From positions 1 to 64,000 of the forward strand of contig CAMJQC010000001.1 of assembly GCA_946407975.1 (NCBI GenBank): a stretch of 64,000 bases of DNA, given 5' to 3'. Made by a program: the position numbers and the translations under genes. Positions 36,084-44,597 of this stretch are shown here, piece by piece (the stretch's first letter is position 1; every line of letters begins with the position of its first letter). The notes beneath the pieces were generated by a model, which saw nothing but the letters and a program-made list of their open reading frames with translations, made no database searches and was not told the DNA's origin. This DNA comes from an uncultured Bacteroidales bacterium (GTDB lineage Bacteria; Bacteroidota; Bacteroidia; Bacteroidales; F082).

Positions 36084-36848
36084 CTATTTTTTACGGTTCT
36101 TTTTATTCTCTGCGCTGATAAACTCTTCAATAGCCATCGTCATCGACGGGGCTGTTTCGGTTGGCGCATGGAAATTCAACTCAAAACCAGCATCCGTTAT
36201 CGCCCGACAGGTAGATTCGCCAAATCCGCCAATGGCCGTTTCGCCTTGAACGTAATCAGGGAAGTTCTCTTTAAGAGAATGGATACCAGCAGGACTGAAA
36301 AAGACCAACATATCATAATCCCCAATCTTGATGACGTCTTTCAGATCGACAGAAACCGTACGGAAAATCACCGCTTTTGTAAAGTTGAGGTTGGCTTCTG
36401 TCAGCATGGCAACGGAATTGTCGGAACTGATATCAGAGCAGCAATACAGATATTTTTCGTCCTTATGCTTCTTCATGATCTCGATCAAATCGGGCAAAGT
36501 CTGATTGCCAAAGAAAATCTTACGTTTTCTATACTGCACATAACGTTGAAGATAAAGAGCAGTCGACTCGTTGATACAGAAATATTTCAATGTTTCAGGC
36601 ACATTGTAACGCATCTCCTTCGCTACACGGAAGAAATGGTCAACGGCATTACGTCCTGTCAAGATAACAGCAGTATATTCCGGAAGTTTGATATGATCTT
36701 GACGCAGCTCGCTGGCGCTGACGTCAGCCATCTTAATGAATTTCTCGAATGTAAAATTGACGCCGTATTTTTTCATCATTTCGCCATAAGGCGTCTTGGC
36801 AATCTCAGTAGGTTGAGGTTGTGAAATCAGAATATTCTTGATTTTCAT
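36084..36848 (-). CDS. hemD: uroporphyrinogen-III synthase
   Basis: 254 residues with the two-lobed, low-conservation HemD pattern: ILISQPQP start, AVILTGRNAVDHF, YCCSDISSDN, VIFRTVSVDL, MLVFFSPAGIHSL and GGFGESTCRAI. It cyclises hydroxymethylbilane in tetrapyrrole synthesis. HemD is poorly conserved in sequence, but the position next to rnpA and DUF4271 is the Bacteroidota norm I recall and supports the call. Confidence 0.88.
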   Translation of the reverse strand: MKIKNILISQPQPTEIAKTPYGEMMKKYGVNFTFEKFIKMADVSASELRQDHIKLPEYTAVILTGRNAVDHFFRVAKEMRYNVPETLKYFCINESTALYLQRYVQYRKRKIFFGNQTLPDLIEIMKKHKDEKYLYCCSDISSDNSVAMLTEANLNFTKAVIFRTVSVDLKDVIKIGDYDMLVFFSPAGIHSLKENFPDYVQGETAIGGFGESTCRAITDAGFELNFHAPTETAPSMTMAIEEFISAENKKNRKK

Positions 36849-36914
36849 TCGTTCAAGTAGCTTTTTTATAGTCGTTAATTGTACTTCTCCAACAATACCA
36901 AACCTTCACTCTCC

Positions 36915-37712
36915 CTAGAAAACAGAGCCATGAGCGAAATATCGAAGCCCTGCTGTCAAGAGAAAAACACCTGGTATGATTTCAAGGGCGCAAAAATACA
37001 AAAAAATGTAAAACACAGGTAATTTTGTCGAAACTCTAGTTTCAATTATTTCCAGAATCAGTCTCATTAATGCGGCTAATCCTATGATTCCCAATCCCGT
37101 CCAAACAAAAGCGGAATATGGATAATAGAGTATCAGCCATAGAACAGGTTGGATAAGCAGAAGGCACAGTAAAGAAACAGAAAGTTGTACCGTCACTTGT
37201 CTGTCGGCAGCATCTCTGGTTTGGAAAAGCCAATTCATAATAAACAAAATGACCAAACGCAAAATGACCCATGCAGCCACGATTCCAAGGATGACGCCGA
37301 ACACCCTAAAATCATTATATTGGATTACGTCGCGAGACAGCACTACGCAAGCTTTCTGCACAAACAAAGCCATGACAACGACATAGGCGATGAAAAAGGC
37401 AATGCCCAAGAAACTCTTTAAGGGGGACCATTCTCTCAGCAACTGATTGGTGTGCGCCACACCGCCCGGCACTGTCAGAGCCTGTCTGAACTGACGGGGA
37501 TAAAGCTGCTTGTTCAAGACAATCAACAGCAAGACCAGACCCAGAATGATGAGATTCCACCCCATCAGCACATCATGTGTCAAAAGAGGAACAGGGTTGA
37601 TGATGCCGTCAAAACCTGAGGTGACGAAATTTCCTCCTACGCTATCGCAAGCAATCGAATCGCCCAAAAGAGCGGCGCGGTCGATGAGACTGTCGGATAA
37701 GATATTAGGCAT
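36915..37712 (-). CDS. DUF4271 integral membrane protein
   Basis: 265 residues with about six to seven transmembrane helices after a short extracytoplasmic segment. The pattern FRQALTVPGGVAHTNQLLREW followed by helices, and YIFLYFCALEIIPG near the end, fits DUF4271. This family is almost always encoded beside hemD in Bacteroidota; its function is unknown. The start at 37712 is preferred over 37745 because the -7 box lies at 37733-37740. Confidence 0.82.
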   Translation of the reverse strand: MPNILSDSLIDRAALLGDSIACDSVGGNFVTSGFDGIINPVPLLTHDVLMGWNLIILGLVLLLIVLNKQLYPRQFRQALTVPGGVAHTNQLLREWSPLKSFLGIAFFIAYVVVMALFVQKACVVLSRDVIQYNDFRVFGVILGIVAAWVILRLVILFIMNWLFQTRDAADRQVTVQLSVSLLCLLLIQPVLWLILYYPYSAFVWTGLGIIGLAALMRLILEIIETRVSTKLPVFYIFLYFCALEIIPGVFLLTAGLRYFAHGSVF

Positions 37713-37732
37713 AGCGCAGTGAATTTCGCTTG

Positions 37733-37740
37733 CAAAAATA
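37733..37740 (-). promoter_or_regulatory. -7 promoter box of the DUF4271-hemD operon
   Basis: TATTTTTG on the minus strand, 20 bp from the start; it overlaps the region between this operon and pta. Confidence 0.55.
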
Positions 37741-37764
37741 CACATAAAATAAAAACGAAAACGC

Positions 37765-37795
37765 TTTGAGAAACCTAAATATCTTCCTAAATTTG
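37765..37795 (+). promoter_or_regulatory. promoter of pta-ackA
   Basis: TTTG (37765-37768), 19 bp, then TAAATTTG (37788-37795): a good -33/-7 pair, 49 bp before the pta ATG. Confidence 0.7.
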
Positions 37796-37844
37796 CACTC
37801 TCTATTTTAGCAATTCGATTTTATACACAAATAAACACATCAAT

Positions 37845-38855
37845 ATGGATATCATTCAAGAAATCATCAAGAATGCACAAGCCAACAGACAACGCATTGT
37901 GCTTCCTGAAGGCGATGAGCCGCGTACGCTGAAAGCCGCCGACCAAATCATTGCTGACGGCATTGCCGACATCATCCTGATCGGTCCCGCTCAGAAAATC
38001 AAGGATATGGTGGCCGAATTCGGTCTGAAACACATCGACAAGGCCCGTATCATCGACCCGAAGAACAACCCTGACAAACAAAAATACGCCGACCTGCTAT
38101 ACGATCTTCGTAAAGCCAAAGGCATGACGCCCGAGCAGGCCTCCGACCTGGCAGAGAACTTCATGTATCTCGGCATTCTGCTGGTCAAAGCCGGTGAAGC
38201 TGACGGTCTGGTGAGCGGTGCCCGCAGCACGACGGGCGACATGCTTCGTCCTGCCCTACAGATCATCAAGACCGTGCCTGGTGTGACCTGCGTCTCGGGT
38301 GCTTTCATCATGTTCCTGCCTAAAGATTGTCCTTATGGCACTGATGGCAAGATGGTCTTCGCCGACTGCGCCGTCACTCCTGTGCCGACAGCAGAGCAAC
38401 TTGCTGAAATCGCCATCTGCACCGCCGATACCGCCAAGAACATCGCTAAAATCGACCCCGTCACTGCCATCCTGAGCTTCTCCACCAAGGGCTCTGCCAA
38501 GCATGAAGACGTCGACAAGATCATCGAGGCCACCCGTATCGCCCAGGAGCGTCGTCCCGACCTGCTCCTCGACGGCGAACTGCAAGCCGATGCCGCCATC
38601 GTGCCTTCGGTAGGCTCCAGCAAGGCTCCAGGCAGCACTGTGGCAGGCAAAGCCAACACCCTTGTGTTTCCGCGTCTCGAAGTGGGCAACATCGCTTACA
38701 AGCTCGTACAGCGTCTGGCCGGTGCCGAGGCCGTAGGCCCCGTGCTCCAAGGCCTTGCCAAACCTTGCAACGACCTGAGCCGCGGCTGCTCCATCGACGA
38801 CGTCTACAAACTCGTCGCCATCACCTGCAACCAAGCCATTGCACAGAAAAACTGA
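37845..38855 (+). CDS. pta: phosphate acetyltransferase
   Basis: 336 residues, the short Pta type without the N-terminal regulatory domain. It converts acetyl-CoA and phosphate to acetyl phosphate. Conserved parts: RIVLPEGDEPRTLKAAD near 17-33, the long LVSGARSTTGDMLRPALQI region and the C-terminal VGSSKAPGSTVAGKANTLVF. It is followed by ackA after 36 bp, so acetyl-CoA is turned into acetate with ATP gain. Confidence 0.96.
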   Translation: MDIIQEIIKNAQANRQRIVLPEGDEPRTLKAADQIIADGIADIILIGPAQKIKDMVAEFGLKHIDKARIIDPKNNPDKQKYADLLYDLRKAKGMTPEQASDLAENFMYLGILLVKAGEADGLVSGARSTTGDMLRPALQIIKTVPGVTCVSGAFIMFLPKDCPYGTDGKMVFADCAVTPVPTAEQLAEIAICTADTAKNIAKIDPVTAILSFSTKGSAKHEDVDKIIEATRIAQERRPDLLLDGELQADAAIVPSVGSSKAPGSTVAGKANTLVFPRLEVGNIAYKLVQRLAGAEAVGPVLQGLAKPCNDLSRGCSIDDVYKLVAITCNQAIAQKN

Positions 38856-38868
38856 AAACGTATAGTGT

Positions 38869-38890
38869 ACAACTGAACAACTGAACAACT
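38869..38890 (+). repeat. 8-bp tandem repeat in the pta-ackA gap
   Basis: ACAACTGA ACAACTGA ACAACTT (2.9 units) immediately precedes the ackA ATG at 38892. It gives an A-rich leader without Shine-Dalgarno sequence. Unit-number variation could affect ackA translation, but that is speculation. Confidence 0.6.
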
Positions 38891-38891
38891 T

Positions 38892-40097
38892 ATGAAAATA
38901 TTGGTCTTAAACTGTGGCAGTTCTTCCATTAAATACCAGCTCTTGGAGATGGAAAACGCCGATTCATCGCGCCTGCTGGCGAAAGGACTGCTTGAACGCA
39001 TCGGCCTGGAGATGGGTGAATTCACACATAAATACAATGGTCAGAAATACTACGAGCAGCTGCCTATCCCGAACCATACGGAAGGCATCAAGCTCGTGCT
39101 GAAGGCTTTGGTCGACCCAGAGATGGGTGTCATCAAGGACCTGAAGGAAATCAACGCCGTCGGTCACCGTGTGGCCCATGGCGGCGAACTCTTCCCGAAG
39201 AGCGTCCGCATCGACAAAAAGGTCATCGAAGGCATCGAGTCACTCTGCGACCTGGCTCCTCTGCACAACCCTGGCAGCCTGCAAGGCATCCACGCCATGG
39301 AAGAGGTCTTGCCGGGCATTCCGATGGTGGCCGTATTCGACACCTCCTTCCACTCCACCATGCCGCCTGAGGCTTACCTCTATGCCGTGCCTTACGAGTA
39401 TTATGAGAAATACCGTGTGCGCCGTTACGGCTTCCACGGCACCAGCCATAAGTTCGTCGCCGAAAAGGCCGCCGCTTACCTAGGCAAGAACTGGAACGAC
39501 ATCAAGATCGTCACCTGTCACTTGGGCAGCGGCGCTTCCATTGCTGCTGTCGACCATGCCAAATCGGTGGAGACCTCTATGGGCTTCACCCCTGTCGAAG
39601 GCCTCGTGATGGGCAGCCGCACCGGCGACCTCGACCTAGGCGCTTTCATGTACATCATGGACAAGGAAGGCTACAACACCAAGGAGATGAACACATTAGT
39701 GAACAAGAAATCAGGCCTTGTAGGCATCACGGGTGGCAAGCAGGACATGCGCGACGTGCGTGAAGGTCTTGTCAACGGGGACGAACGCTGCACCTATGCC
39801 TACAACATGTTTGCCCACCGTGTGAAGAAATATATCGGCGGATACATGGCCGTGATGAACGGCGCCGACCTCATCGTGATGACGGGCGGCATCGGCGAAA
39901 ACGCCTGGTTCATGCGTGAGGCCATTCTCGAGAACATGGAAGGTCTCGGCATCGTCCTCGATCACCAGATCAACAAGGAGACCATCGGCGAAGCAGCCGT
40001 CATCTCTACGCCTGATTCAAAGGTAACCGTAGTCGTTTATCCTACCGACGAAGAGTTCGTCATCGCACAGGATACCTACAATCTGGTAACGAAATAA
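38892..40097 (+). CDS. ackA: acetate kinase
   Basis: 401 residues. It transfers phosphate from acetyl phosphate to ADP. Signatures: the N-terminal VLNCGSSSIKYQL (phosphate-1 loop), the AVFDTSFHSTMPP signature, HLGSGAS and IVMTGGIGEN. Length and motifs are those of standard AckA. It forms the acetate fermentation operon with pta and ends in a strong terminator. Confidence 0.97.
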   Translation: MKILVLNCGSSSIKYQLLEMENADSSRLLAKGLLERIGLEMGEFTHKYNGQKYYEQLPIPNHTEGIKLVLKALVDPEMGVIKDLKEINAVGHRVAHGGELFPKSVRIDKKVIEGIESLCDLAPLHNPGSLQGIHAMEEVLPGIPMVAVFDTSFHSTMPPEAYLYAVPYEYYEKYRVRRYGFHGTSHKFVAEKAAAYLGKNWNDIKIVTCHLGSGASIAAVDHAKSVETSMGFTPVEGLVMGSRTGDLDLGAFMYIMDKEGYNTKEMNTLVNKKSGLVGITGGKQDMRDVREGLVNGDERCTYAYNMFAHRVKKYIGGYMAVMNGADLIVMTGGIGENAWFMREAILENMEGLGIVLDHQINKETIGEAAVISTPDSKVTVVVYPTDEEFVIAQDTYNLVTK

Positions 40098-40125
40098 TCC
40101 CGCCTAATACGTCAATGCAAGCGGG

Positions 40126-40160
40126 CCGAGGGGAAACGTTAGTTTCCTCTCGGTTTTTTT
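40126..40160 (+). terminator. terminator of pta-ackA
   Basis: CCGAGGGGAAAC-GTTA-GTTTCCTCTCGG (one G-T pair) followed by seven T. Confidence 0.9.
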
Positions 40161-40193
40161 AATGTCATGTCTGGTGAAAATGGCACTGTCAGT

Positions 40194-40228
40194 TGTTAGC
40201 TATTAGCCATTAGCCGTCAACTATTAGC
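40194..40228. repeat. TTAGC-containing short tandem repeat
   Basis: TTAGC recurs at 40196, 40203, 40210 and 40224 with TA/CA spacers, in the 170-bp gap after the ackA terminator. Degenerate repeats of this kind occur in intergenic regions of Bacteroidota; no function can be assigned. Confidence 0.55.
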
Positions 40229-40265
40229 TGATTGCTGATGGATAATAACTCCTAACTCCCATCTA

Positions 40266-40616
40266 TCATCCCCTATCGTAATGGGGCATCTCATCCGGCA
40301 GGATGATGGAGAACTCAATCAGTCCGCCGACGGTTTTCTTTTCGTCGTCTTCGAACCACGGCGTCTGATGAATCAGTTTCTTCTTGCCTTTTTTCGAGAT
40401 AGTGTAGGTGTGCGAAGCGGCATGTTCCACCATGTGGCGGATCATCTGTTGCGAGCGCTCGTTGTGGCAACCCATCATGTTTTGGCCACGCACGTCGCCG
40501 TTTACCGTGATGGAGCTTTCGTTCTGGTAAAGCACTTCACCATTCTTATCGCTGACGGTGATGGCGAGATCTGCATTATTAAAGAAGTCTTGCATAGTTT
40601 TTTCTTTTTTAATCAT
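40266..40616 (-). CDS. small PAS-domain protein
   Basis: 116 residues, soluble. One PAS domain spans nearly the whole protein: DFFNNADLAITVSDKNGEVL, NESSITVNGDVRGQNMMGC, CHNERSQQMIRHMVEHA, then YTISKKGKKKLIHQTPW and GGLIEFSIILPDEMPHYDR. It resembles stand-alone PAS sensor proteins with the CHN...QTPW pattern. Ligand unknown; no output domain. Its ATG overlaps the DUF4249 stop (ATGA), so it belongs to the TonB receptor operon; a second start (MQDFF, 40595) is possible. Confidence 0.82.
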   Translation of the reverse strand: MIKKEKTMQDFFNNADLAITVSDKNGEVLYQNESSITVNGDVRGQNMMGCHNERSQQMIRHMVEHAASHTYTISKKGKKKLIHQTPWFEDDEKKTVGGLIEFSIILPDEMPHYDRG

Positions 40617-41731
40617 TTCAGGTCAAGAATCACAGAAGCTGTCGCGGGCAAGCTGACGCCACCCACGATGCCGATGCCTCCTTTTACATTGGAGTATATC
40701 TGCGACGGCTCAGCGATGAGATAGGTCATGACACCGATGTCGAGATTGGAGACATAGGTCGAGCTCGTACGCCGATATTGGTAAAAGTTATCGTCAACCT
40801 GATACAGATTGACCGTAAAGACCTGCTCTTCCTCTAACTTAGATCTGGACCAATCGTAAGAAAAGCCTAATTTATAAATATCGCCATCGAAAAGGCGGTC
40901 ATTAAACACATTGTGATCCTGACTGGAAGAATAGCCGGATTCCCCTTCAAATACGCTGATATAGCCGCTTTCCATCTCGAACAGGAAGACGGGATCGTTG
41001 GAAGCGAACCACAACAGATCGTCATCCGTCTTCAAATCGTAACAGGTGACTCCCGAAGGGTCATCGATTTCCAGCTGGAAGACAATGGTGGCATCTGATA
41101 TGTCGCCAGGATAGACATAAACCGGGACCGAGCCATAGGAAGAATCATCATAGAAGTAATAAATCATACAGGGGTTGCCTTCTTCATCCACATCGGGATA
41201 GAGAACCGGATTCTCGGGATCATAAGGAGGCATACGATGGATATTCTCCAGTTTAACCGTATCAAAGCTGTGAATAACGGGGCTGACGGGCATCACGATC
41301 TCGGCGGTCACGGCGTCGTAATCGTCGCTGGTGGCTTCAAAACGGATTCTATCGCCTGCCTGAAACACATACTCGCCAGAACAATAGTTCATAGACAGTC
41401 CATAAGCATCAGCGGCACGACCCGCAAGCGTTGACTTCTCAAATTCGAAATCACCTGATGTCAAAACGGTATCGACTACCGTCAAATCCTCGACAAACTC
41501 GTCATTGACAAAGAGTTTTACCTGCAAGCCGTTTACCTTGATATCGTCTGAATCGTCCAAGAAGAACAGGCTGTGATGCACCAACAGCTGGGGTGTCCCC
41601 CCAACATACTGCAAACCGATCATCACCAGTTTGCTCTCGGTTTGTTCGCCCGAGAACTCGATATCCTTGATGCATGAGGCAAACGTAAGCGACATCAAAA
41701 AGGCTATTATAGAGATTTCTATTGTTTTCAT
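40613..41731 (-). CDS. DUF4249 lipoprotein (TonB receptor partner)
   Basis: 372 residues, lipoprotein (lipobox LTFASC, C20). The DUF4249 pattern is seen: an acidic mature start CIKDIEF, KLVMIGLQY, then a beta-rich body with DRIRFEATSDDYDAVTAE and a C-terminal VSLPATASVILDLK. DUF4249 lipoproteins are encoded downstream of TonB receptors in Bacteroidota and presumably lie on the outer membrane. I start it at 41731 because this gives the signal peptide directly; the 26-bp gap to the receptor stop then fits an operon. Aspartate-rich loops suggest a cation or polar ligand, but no substrate is evident. Confidence 0.86.
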   Translation of the reverse strand: MKTIEISIIAFLMSLTFASCIKDIEFSGEQTESKLVMIGLQYVGGTPQLLVHHSLFFLDDSDDIKVNGLQVKLFVNDEFVEDLTVVDTVLTSGDFEFEKSTLAGRAADAYGLSMNYCSGEYVFQAGDRIRFEATSDDYDAVTAEIVMPVSPVIHSFDTVKLENIHRMPPYDPENPVLYPDVDEEGNPCMIYYFYDDSSYGSVPVYVYPGDISDATIVFQLEIDDPSGVTCYDLKTDDDLLWFASNDPVFLFEMESGYISVFEGESGYSSSQDHNVFNDRLFDGDIYKLGFSYDWSRSKLEEEQVFTVNLYQVDDNFYQYRRTSSTYVSNLDIGVMTYLIAEPSQIYSNVKGGIGIVGGVSLPATASVILDLK

Positions 41732-41757
41732 GATCGAATGATTGGCTGACATGGCTC

Positions 41758-44262
41758 TTAGAATTTAAACGAATAACTGAAAGTGGGAATAATGGGGAAG
41801 ATGCAGACCTGCTTGAGTTTCTGGTCAGCATATTCGTATTCCTCTGTCACAGGATCGTAGACATAGTCGGAATCGACATAGACGAGGAAAGGATTGTTAT
41901 GGCACAGGACGTTGTAGACGCTCAGGGTCCAGGTGCGTTCGCCGTGTTTCTTCTGCTTGTGCCAGTTAAAGGCGATGTCGAGACGCTGGTAGCTGTTGAA
42001 ACGGTAATTATTGCGATAGGTGACATAGCCCAGTTGGGGAAAATTCCCGTAATTGTTTGGCAGACCATAGTAATTCTGATAGGCCAGCGTGGCGCAGTTG
42101 CCGGTGCTATAGACCCAGGTGCCGCTCATATCAAAACGGTCGCTGAACTGATGCATGACGACGATATTCAGGTCGTGACGGCGGTCATATTTGGCGGGGA
42201 AAGGCTCGCCGAAGTTCAGTTCCTGTCCGGGACGGTTGAAGAGGCGTTCTGTCTTCGACCAGGTATAGCCGATCCAGCCCGTCGTCTTGCCCACATTACG
42301 GCGCACGAGGAACTCCACACCATAGGAATGGCCCTCGCCCATCACCACTTTGTTTTGCCATTCGGCGGTCTCGAGGCTGAAGAAAGAGGCGCCGTCCTTG
42401 TATTCCAAGACGTTGTCCATCATCTTGTAATATCCTTCAAGAGAAAACTCAAAGTCCTTCCAGTCGTAGAAGGCGCCGACCGCCATCTGGTGCGCATTCA
42501 TGGGCAGGATCTTATCGGTGACCGGCACCCAAAGGTCTGTGGGCAGGCTGATGGTGTTGCTTGAGAGGAGATGGACATACTGGCTCATATAGGCGTACCC
42601 TGCCTTGAACGAGAGGTTCTCGTCGGCCAAGACACGCAAGCTGGCACGAGGCTGTATGGAGTGGTAGGTCTTGTCTTCTACAGTGAACGTGGCATAGTGC
42701 AGACCCAGGTTCATCTTAAAGAAATTGTTGATGTTCCAGTTGTCTTCGGCGTAGAGGTCTGTCTCCAAAGCCCGAAGCTTTGCGTCACCGATGATGGTAT
42801 CCATCTGGACGCCGTATCCGCTTTCGATGTCGTTCATATGAATCGCCGTAGAACTGGGTTCATAGCTATGATAAGTCATAGCTGCACCAAACTTGATATC
42901 GTGATTCTCGTGGGGTTTGTAATCAAAATCCGACCTTAGACAATAATCGAAGATGCCCGAATTCAAACCCAACGAATAAGCCATTTTTGAAGCATTCGAC
43001 TGACCATTTACCGTTCGTGTTTCCTCACCCGAAATAGTAGCGTCAATAAGATGGCGGTAACGGGAATGGCTCGCCGTGACATTCATGAACAGCTTGGGCG
43101 ATACGATATGGTTCCAGCGCAAAGCAGCGATTCGGTTGCCCCACTTCCAGTTGATCTTAATCTGCTGCTCGTATCTTGTTTGCACTTGATACCAGTCTTC
43201 TCCATCATTGGTTTCATAACTGTGATCGGACGTTTCTGAGATTCGGGCATACACCTTGTCGTCGCCAGAATAAAGGCTGAAGAAGAGACGGTCTTTATCG
43301 GAGAACTTATGGTTCAGCTTCAGGTTGAAGTCATAGAAATAATAGCCTGCCCAGGCTTTGGCTTCATCATTGCTTTCTCTTTTTGCAATGAAACTGACGA
43401 TAGGCGCCGTAAACAGGTCATAATAAGTGCGGCGGAACGAGAGGTTGAAAGAAGTCTTGTCTTTCACGATGGGGCCTTCCACATTCACCTTGGCTGCAAT
43501 CAGGCCAATGCTGGCATTGCCGTGGTACTCATACATGTCGCCATCCTTCATGCTGACATCGACGACGGAAGAAAGGCGGCCTCCGAAACGCGCCGGGAAG
43601 TTACCTTTATATAAAGTGACGTTCTTGATGGCATCGGCATTGAAGGCCGAGAAGAAACCCATGGCGTGGTTCACGTTATACAACGGCACGCCGTCGAGCA
43701 GAATCAGGTTTTCATCAGGACCGCCGCCACGCACATACATGCCTGCCGAACCCTCCGTGCCCGACTGCACGCCAGGAAGCAGCTGCAGGGTCTTGATGAC
43801 GTCCGTCTCACCGAAAAGAGCCGGAATCTTCTTCATCTGCATCACGGGGATTTCGACGGCGCTCATGCGTGTGCTCGTCACATTGTTCTCGATAGCCTGA
43901 CCTACCACCACCACCTCGTCCAACATCACCGAAGAAGTGAGTTTGATGTTGATTACCGTATCGGCATGCAGGTTAAAGCTGGCCTCAAAAGGGACATAGC
44001 CCACATACGACGCCTTCAGGTTGACAGGACCCTCACCGAGGCGTAAGGTATAATAGCCGAAATTGTTCGTCACCGAGCCCTTCATGGTGTTGGCATCGTA
44101 CACGGATGCGTTGATCATGGTCTCGGAGCTCTTGCCATCAGTGACATAGCCACTCACGGTAAAGTTGCGGCTTTTCCCTTGTTGGGCGCTCACAGAAGAA
44201 ATCTGCAAGAGATTAATAAACAAGGTCAAAATGAAAACATGAAACAGAAACTTCTTTTTCAT
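41758..44262 (-). CDS. TonB-dependent receptor with carboxypeptidase-regulatory-like domain
   Basis: 834 residues. Signal peptide to about 26, then a CarboxypepD_reg-like beta-sandwich (FTVSGYVTDGKSSETM...VYDANTMKGSVTNNFGYYTLRL) up to about 115, a plug with VMLDEVVVVGQ and LQLLPGVQSGTEGSAGMYVRGG (about 110-230), and a barrel ending TFSYSFKF. No SusD partner is present; the pairing with DUF4249 defines this receptor class. Ligand unknown. A small PAS protein gene completes the operon. Confidence 0.9.
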   Translation of the reverse strand: MKKKFLFHVFILTLFINLLQISSVSAQQGKSRNFTVSGYVTDGKSSETMINASVYDANTMKGSVTNNFGYYTLRLGEGPVNLKASYVGYVPFEASFNLHADTVINIKLTSSVMLDEVVVVGQAIENNVTSTRMSAVEIPVMQMKKIPALFGETDVIKTLQLLPGVQSGTEGSAGMYVRGGGPDENLILLDGVPLYNVNHAMGFFSAFNADAIKNVTLYKGNFPARFGGRLSSVVDVSMKDGDMYEYHGNASIGLIAAKVNVEGPIVKDKTSFNLSFRRTYYDLFTAPIVSFIAKRESNDEAKAWAGYYFYDFNLKLNHKFSDKDRLFFSLYSGDDKVYARISETSDHSYETNDGEDWYQVQTRYEQQIKINWKWGNRIAALRWNHIVSPKLFMNVTASHSRYRHLIDATISGEETRTVNGQSNASKMAYSLGLNSGIFDYCLRSDFDYKPHENHDIKFGAAMTYHSYEPSSTAIHMNDIESGYGVQMDTIIGDAKLRALETDLYAEDNWNINNFFKMNLGLHYATFTVEDKTYHSIQPRASLRVLADENLSFKAGYAYMSQYVHLLSSNTISLPTDLWVPVTDKILPMNAHQMAVGAFYDWKDFEFSLEGYYKMMDNVLEYKDGASFFSLETAEWQNKVVMGEGHSYGVEFLVRRNVGKTTGWIGYTWSKTERLFNRPGQELNFGEPFPAKYDRRHDLNIVVMHQFSDRFDMSGTWVYSTGNCATLAYQNYYGLPNNYGNFPQLGYVTYRNNYRFNSYQRLDIAFNWHKQKKHGERTWTLSVYNVLCHNNPFLVYVDSDYVYDPVTEEYEYADQKLKQVCIFPIIPTFSYSFKF

Positions 44263-44330
44263 CAGGATCTCATTAGGTTAATAAATTCAATACTTAAATG
44301 GTTCCGCGTGTTTTCTTTTAAAAAACAATG

Positions 44331-44338
44331 CAAAAATA
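44331..44338 (-). promoter_or_regulatory. -7 promoter box of the TonB receptor-DUF4249-PAS operon
   Basis: TATTTTTG on the minus strand, 68 bp before the receptor start. A second candidate, TATCTTTG at 44388-44395, lies further upstream. Confidence 0.45.
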
Positions 44339-44523
44339 TACAAAAAACACACCCAAAGACCTATTCACATTGCAATACAAAACATTGCAAAGATAAAGTA
44401 TTGATTATAATGATGTTACAATATTCCATTACAACGCGTTCCATATTTGACAATAGGCATTTTTGTTCATAAAACGGGGTTGCATTTGGGGTAAAAAGAA
44501 AAGCATTTCTGAAAGGAAGGCGC

Positions 44524-44550
44524 AAAAAAGGCCTGCCGAAGCAGGCCTTT
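44524..44550 (-). terminator. terminator of the GIN-domain gene
   Basis: AAAGGCCTGC-CGAA-GCAGGCCTTT is a perfect 10-bp stem with a T-run on the minus-strand side, 48 bp after the stop. Confidence 0.85.
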
Positions 44551-44597
44551 CTCTGAATATATACAAAAAGTGACGTTTAGTTTTTCGATGTTACTGT

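Larger units (their letters stand above)
44263..44597. other. 335-bp intergenic region upstream of the TonB receptor
   Basis: AT-rich, no gene. It contains the promoter candidates described for the receptor operon, the repeated word ATTGCAA at 44370 and 44385, and the terminator of the GIN-domain gene at 44524-44550. The remaining 44400-44520 shows nothing recognisable. Confidence 0.6.

Noticed and set aside
31605..36848. Horizontal acquisition of the cdd/O-antigen ligase end of the operon
   Set aside because: Gaps of 12 bp and a 4-bp overlap with ordinary composition; no repeats, integrase or tRNA nearby support transfer.
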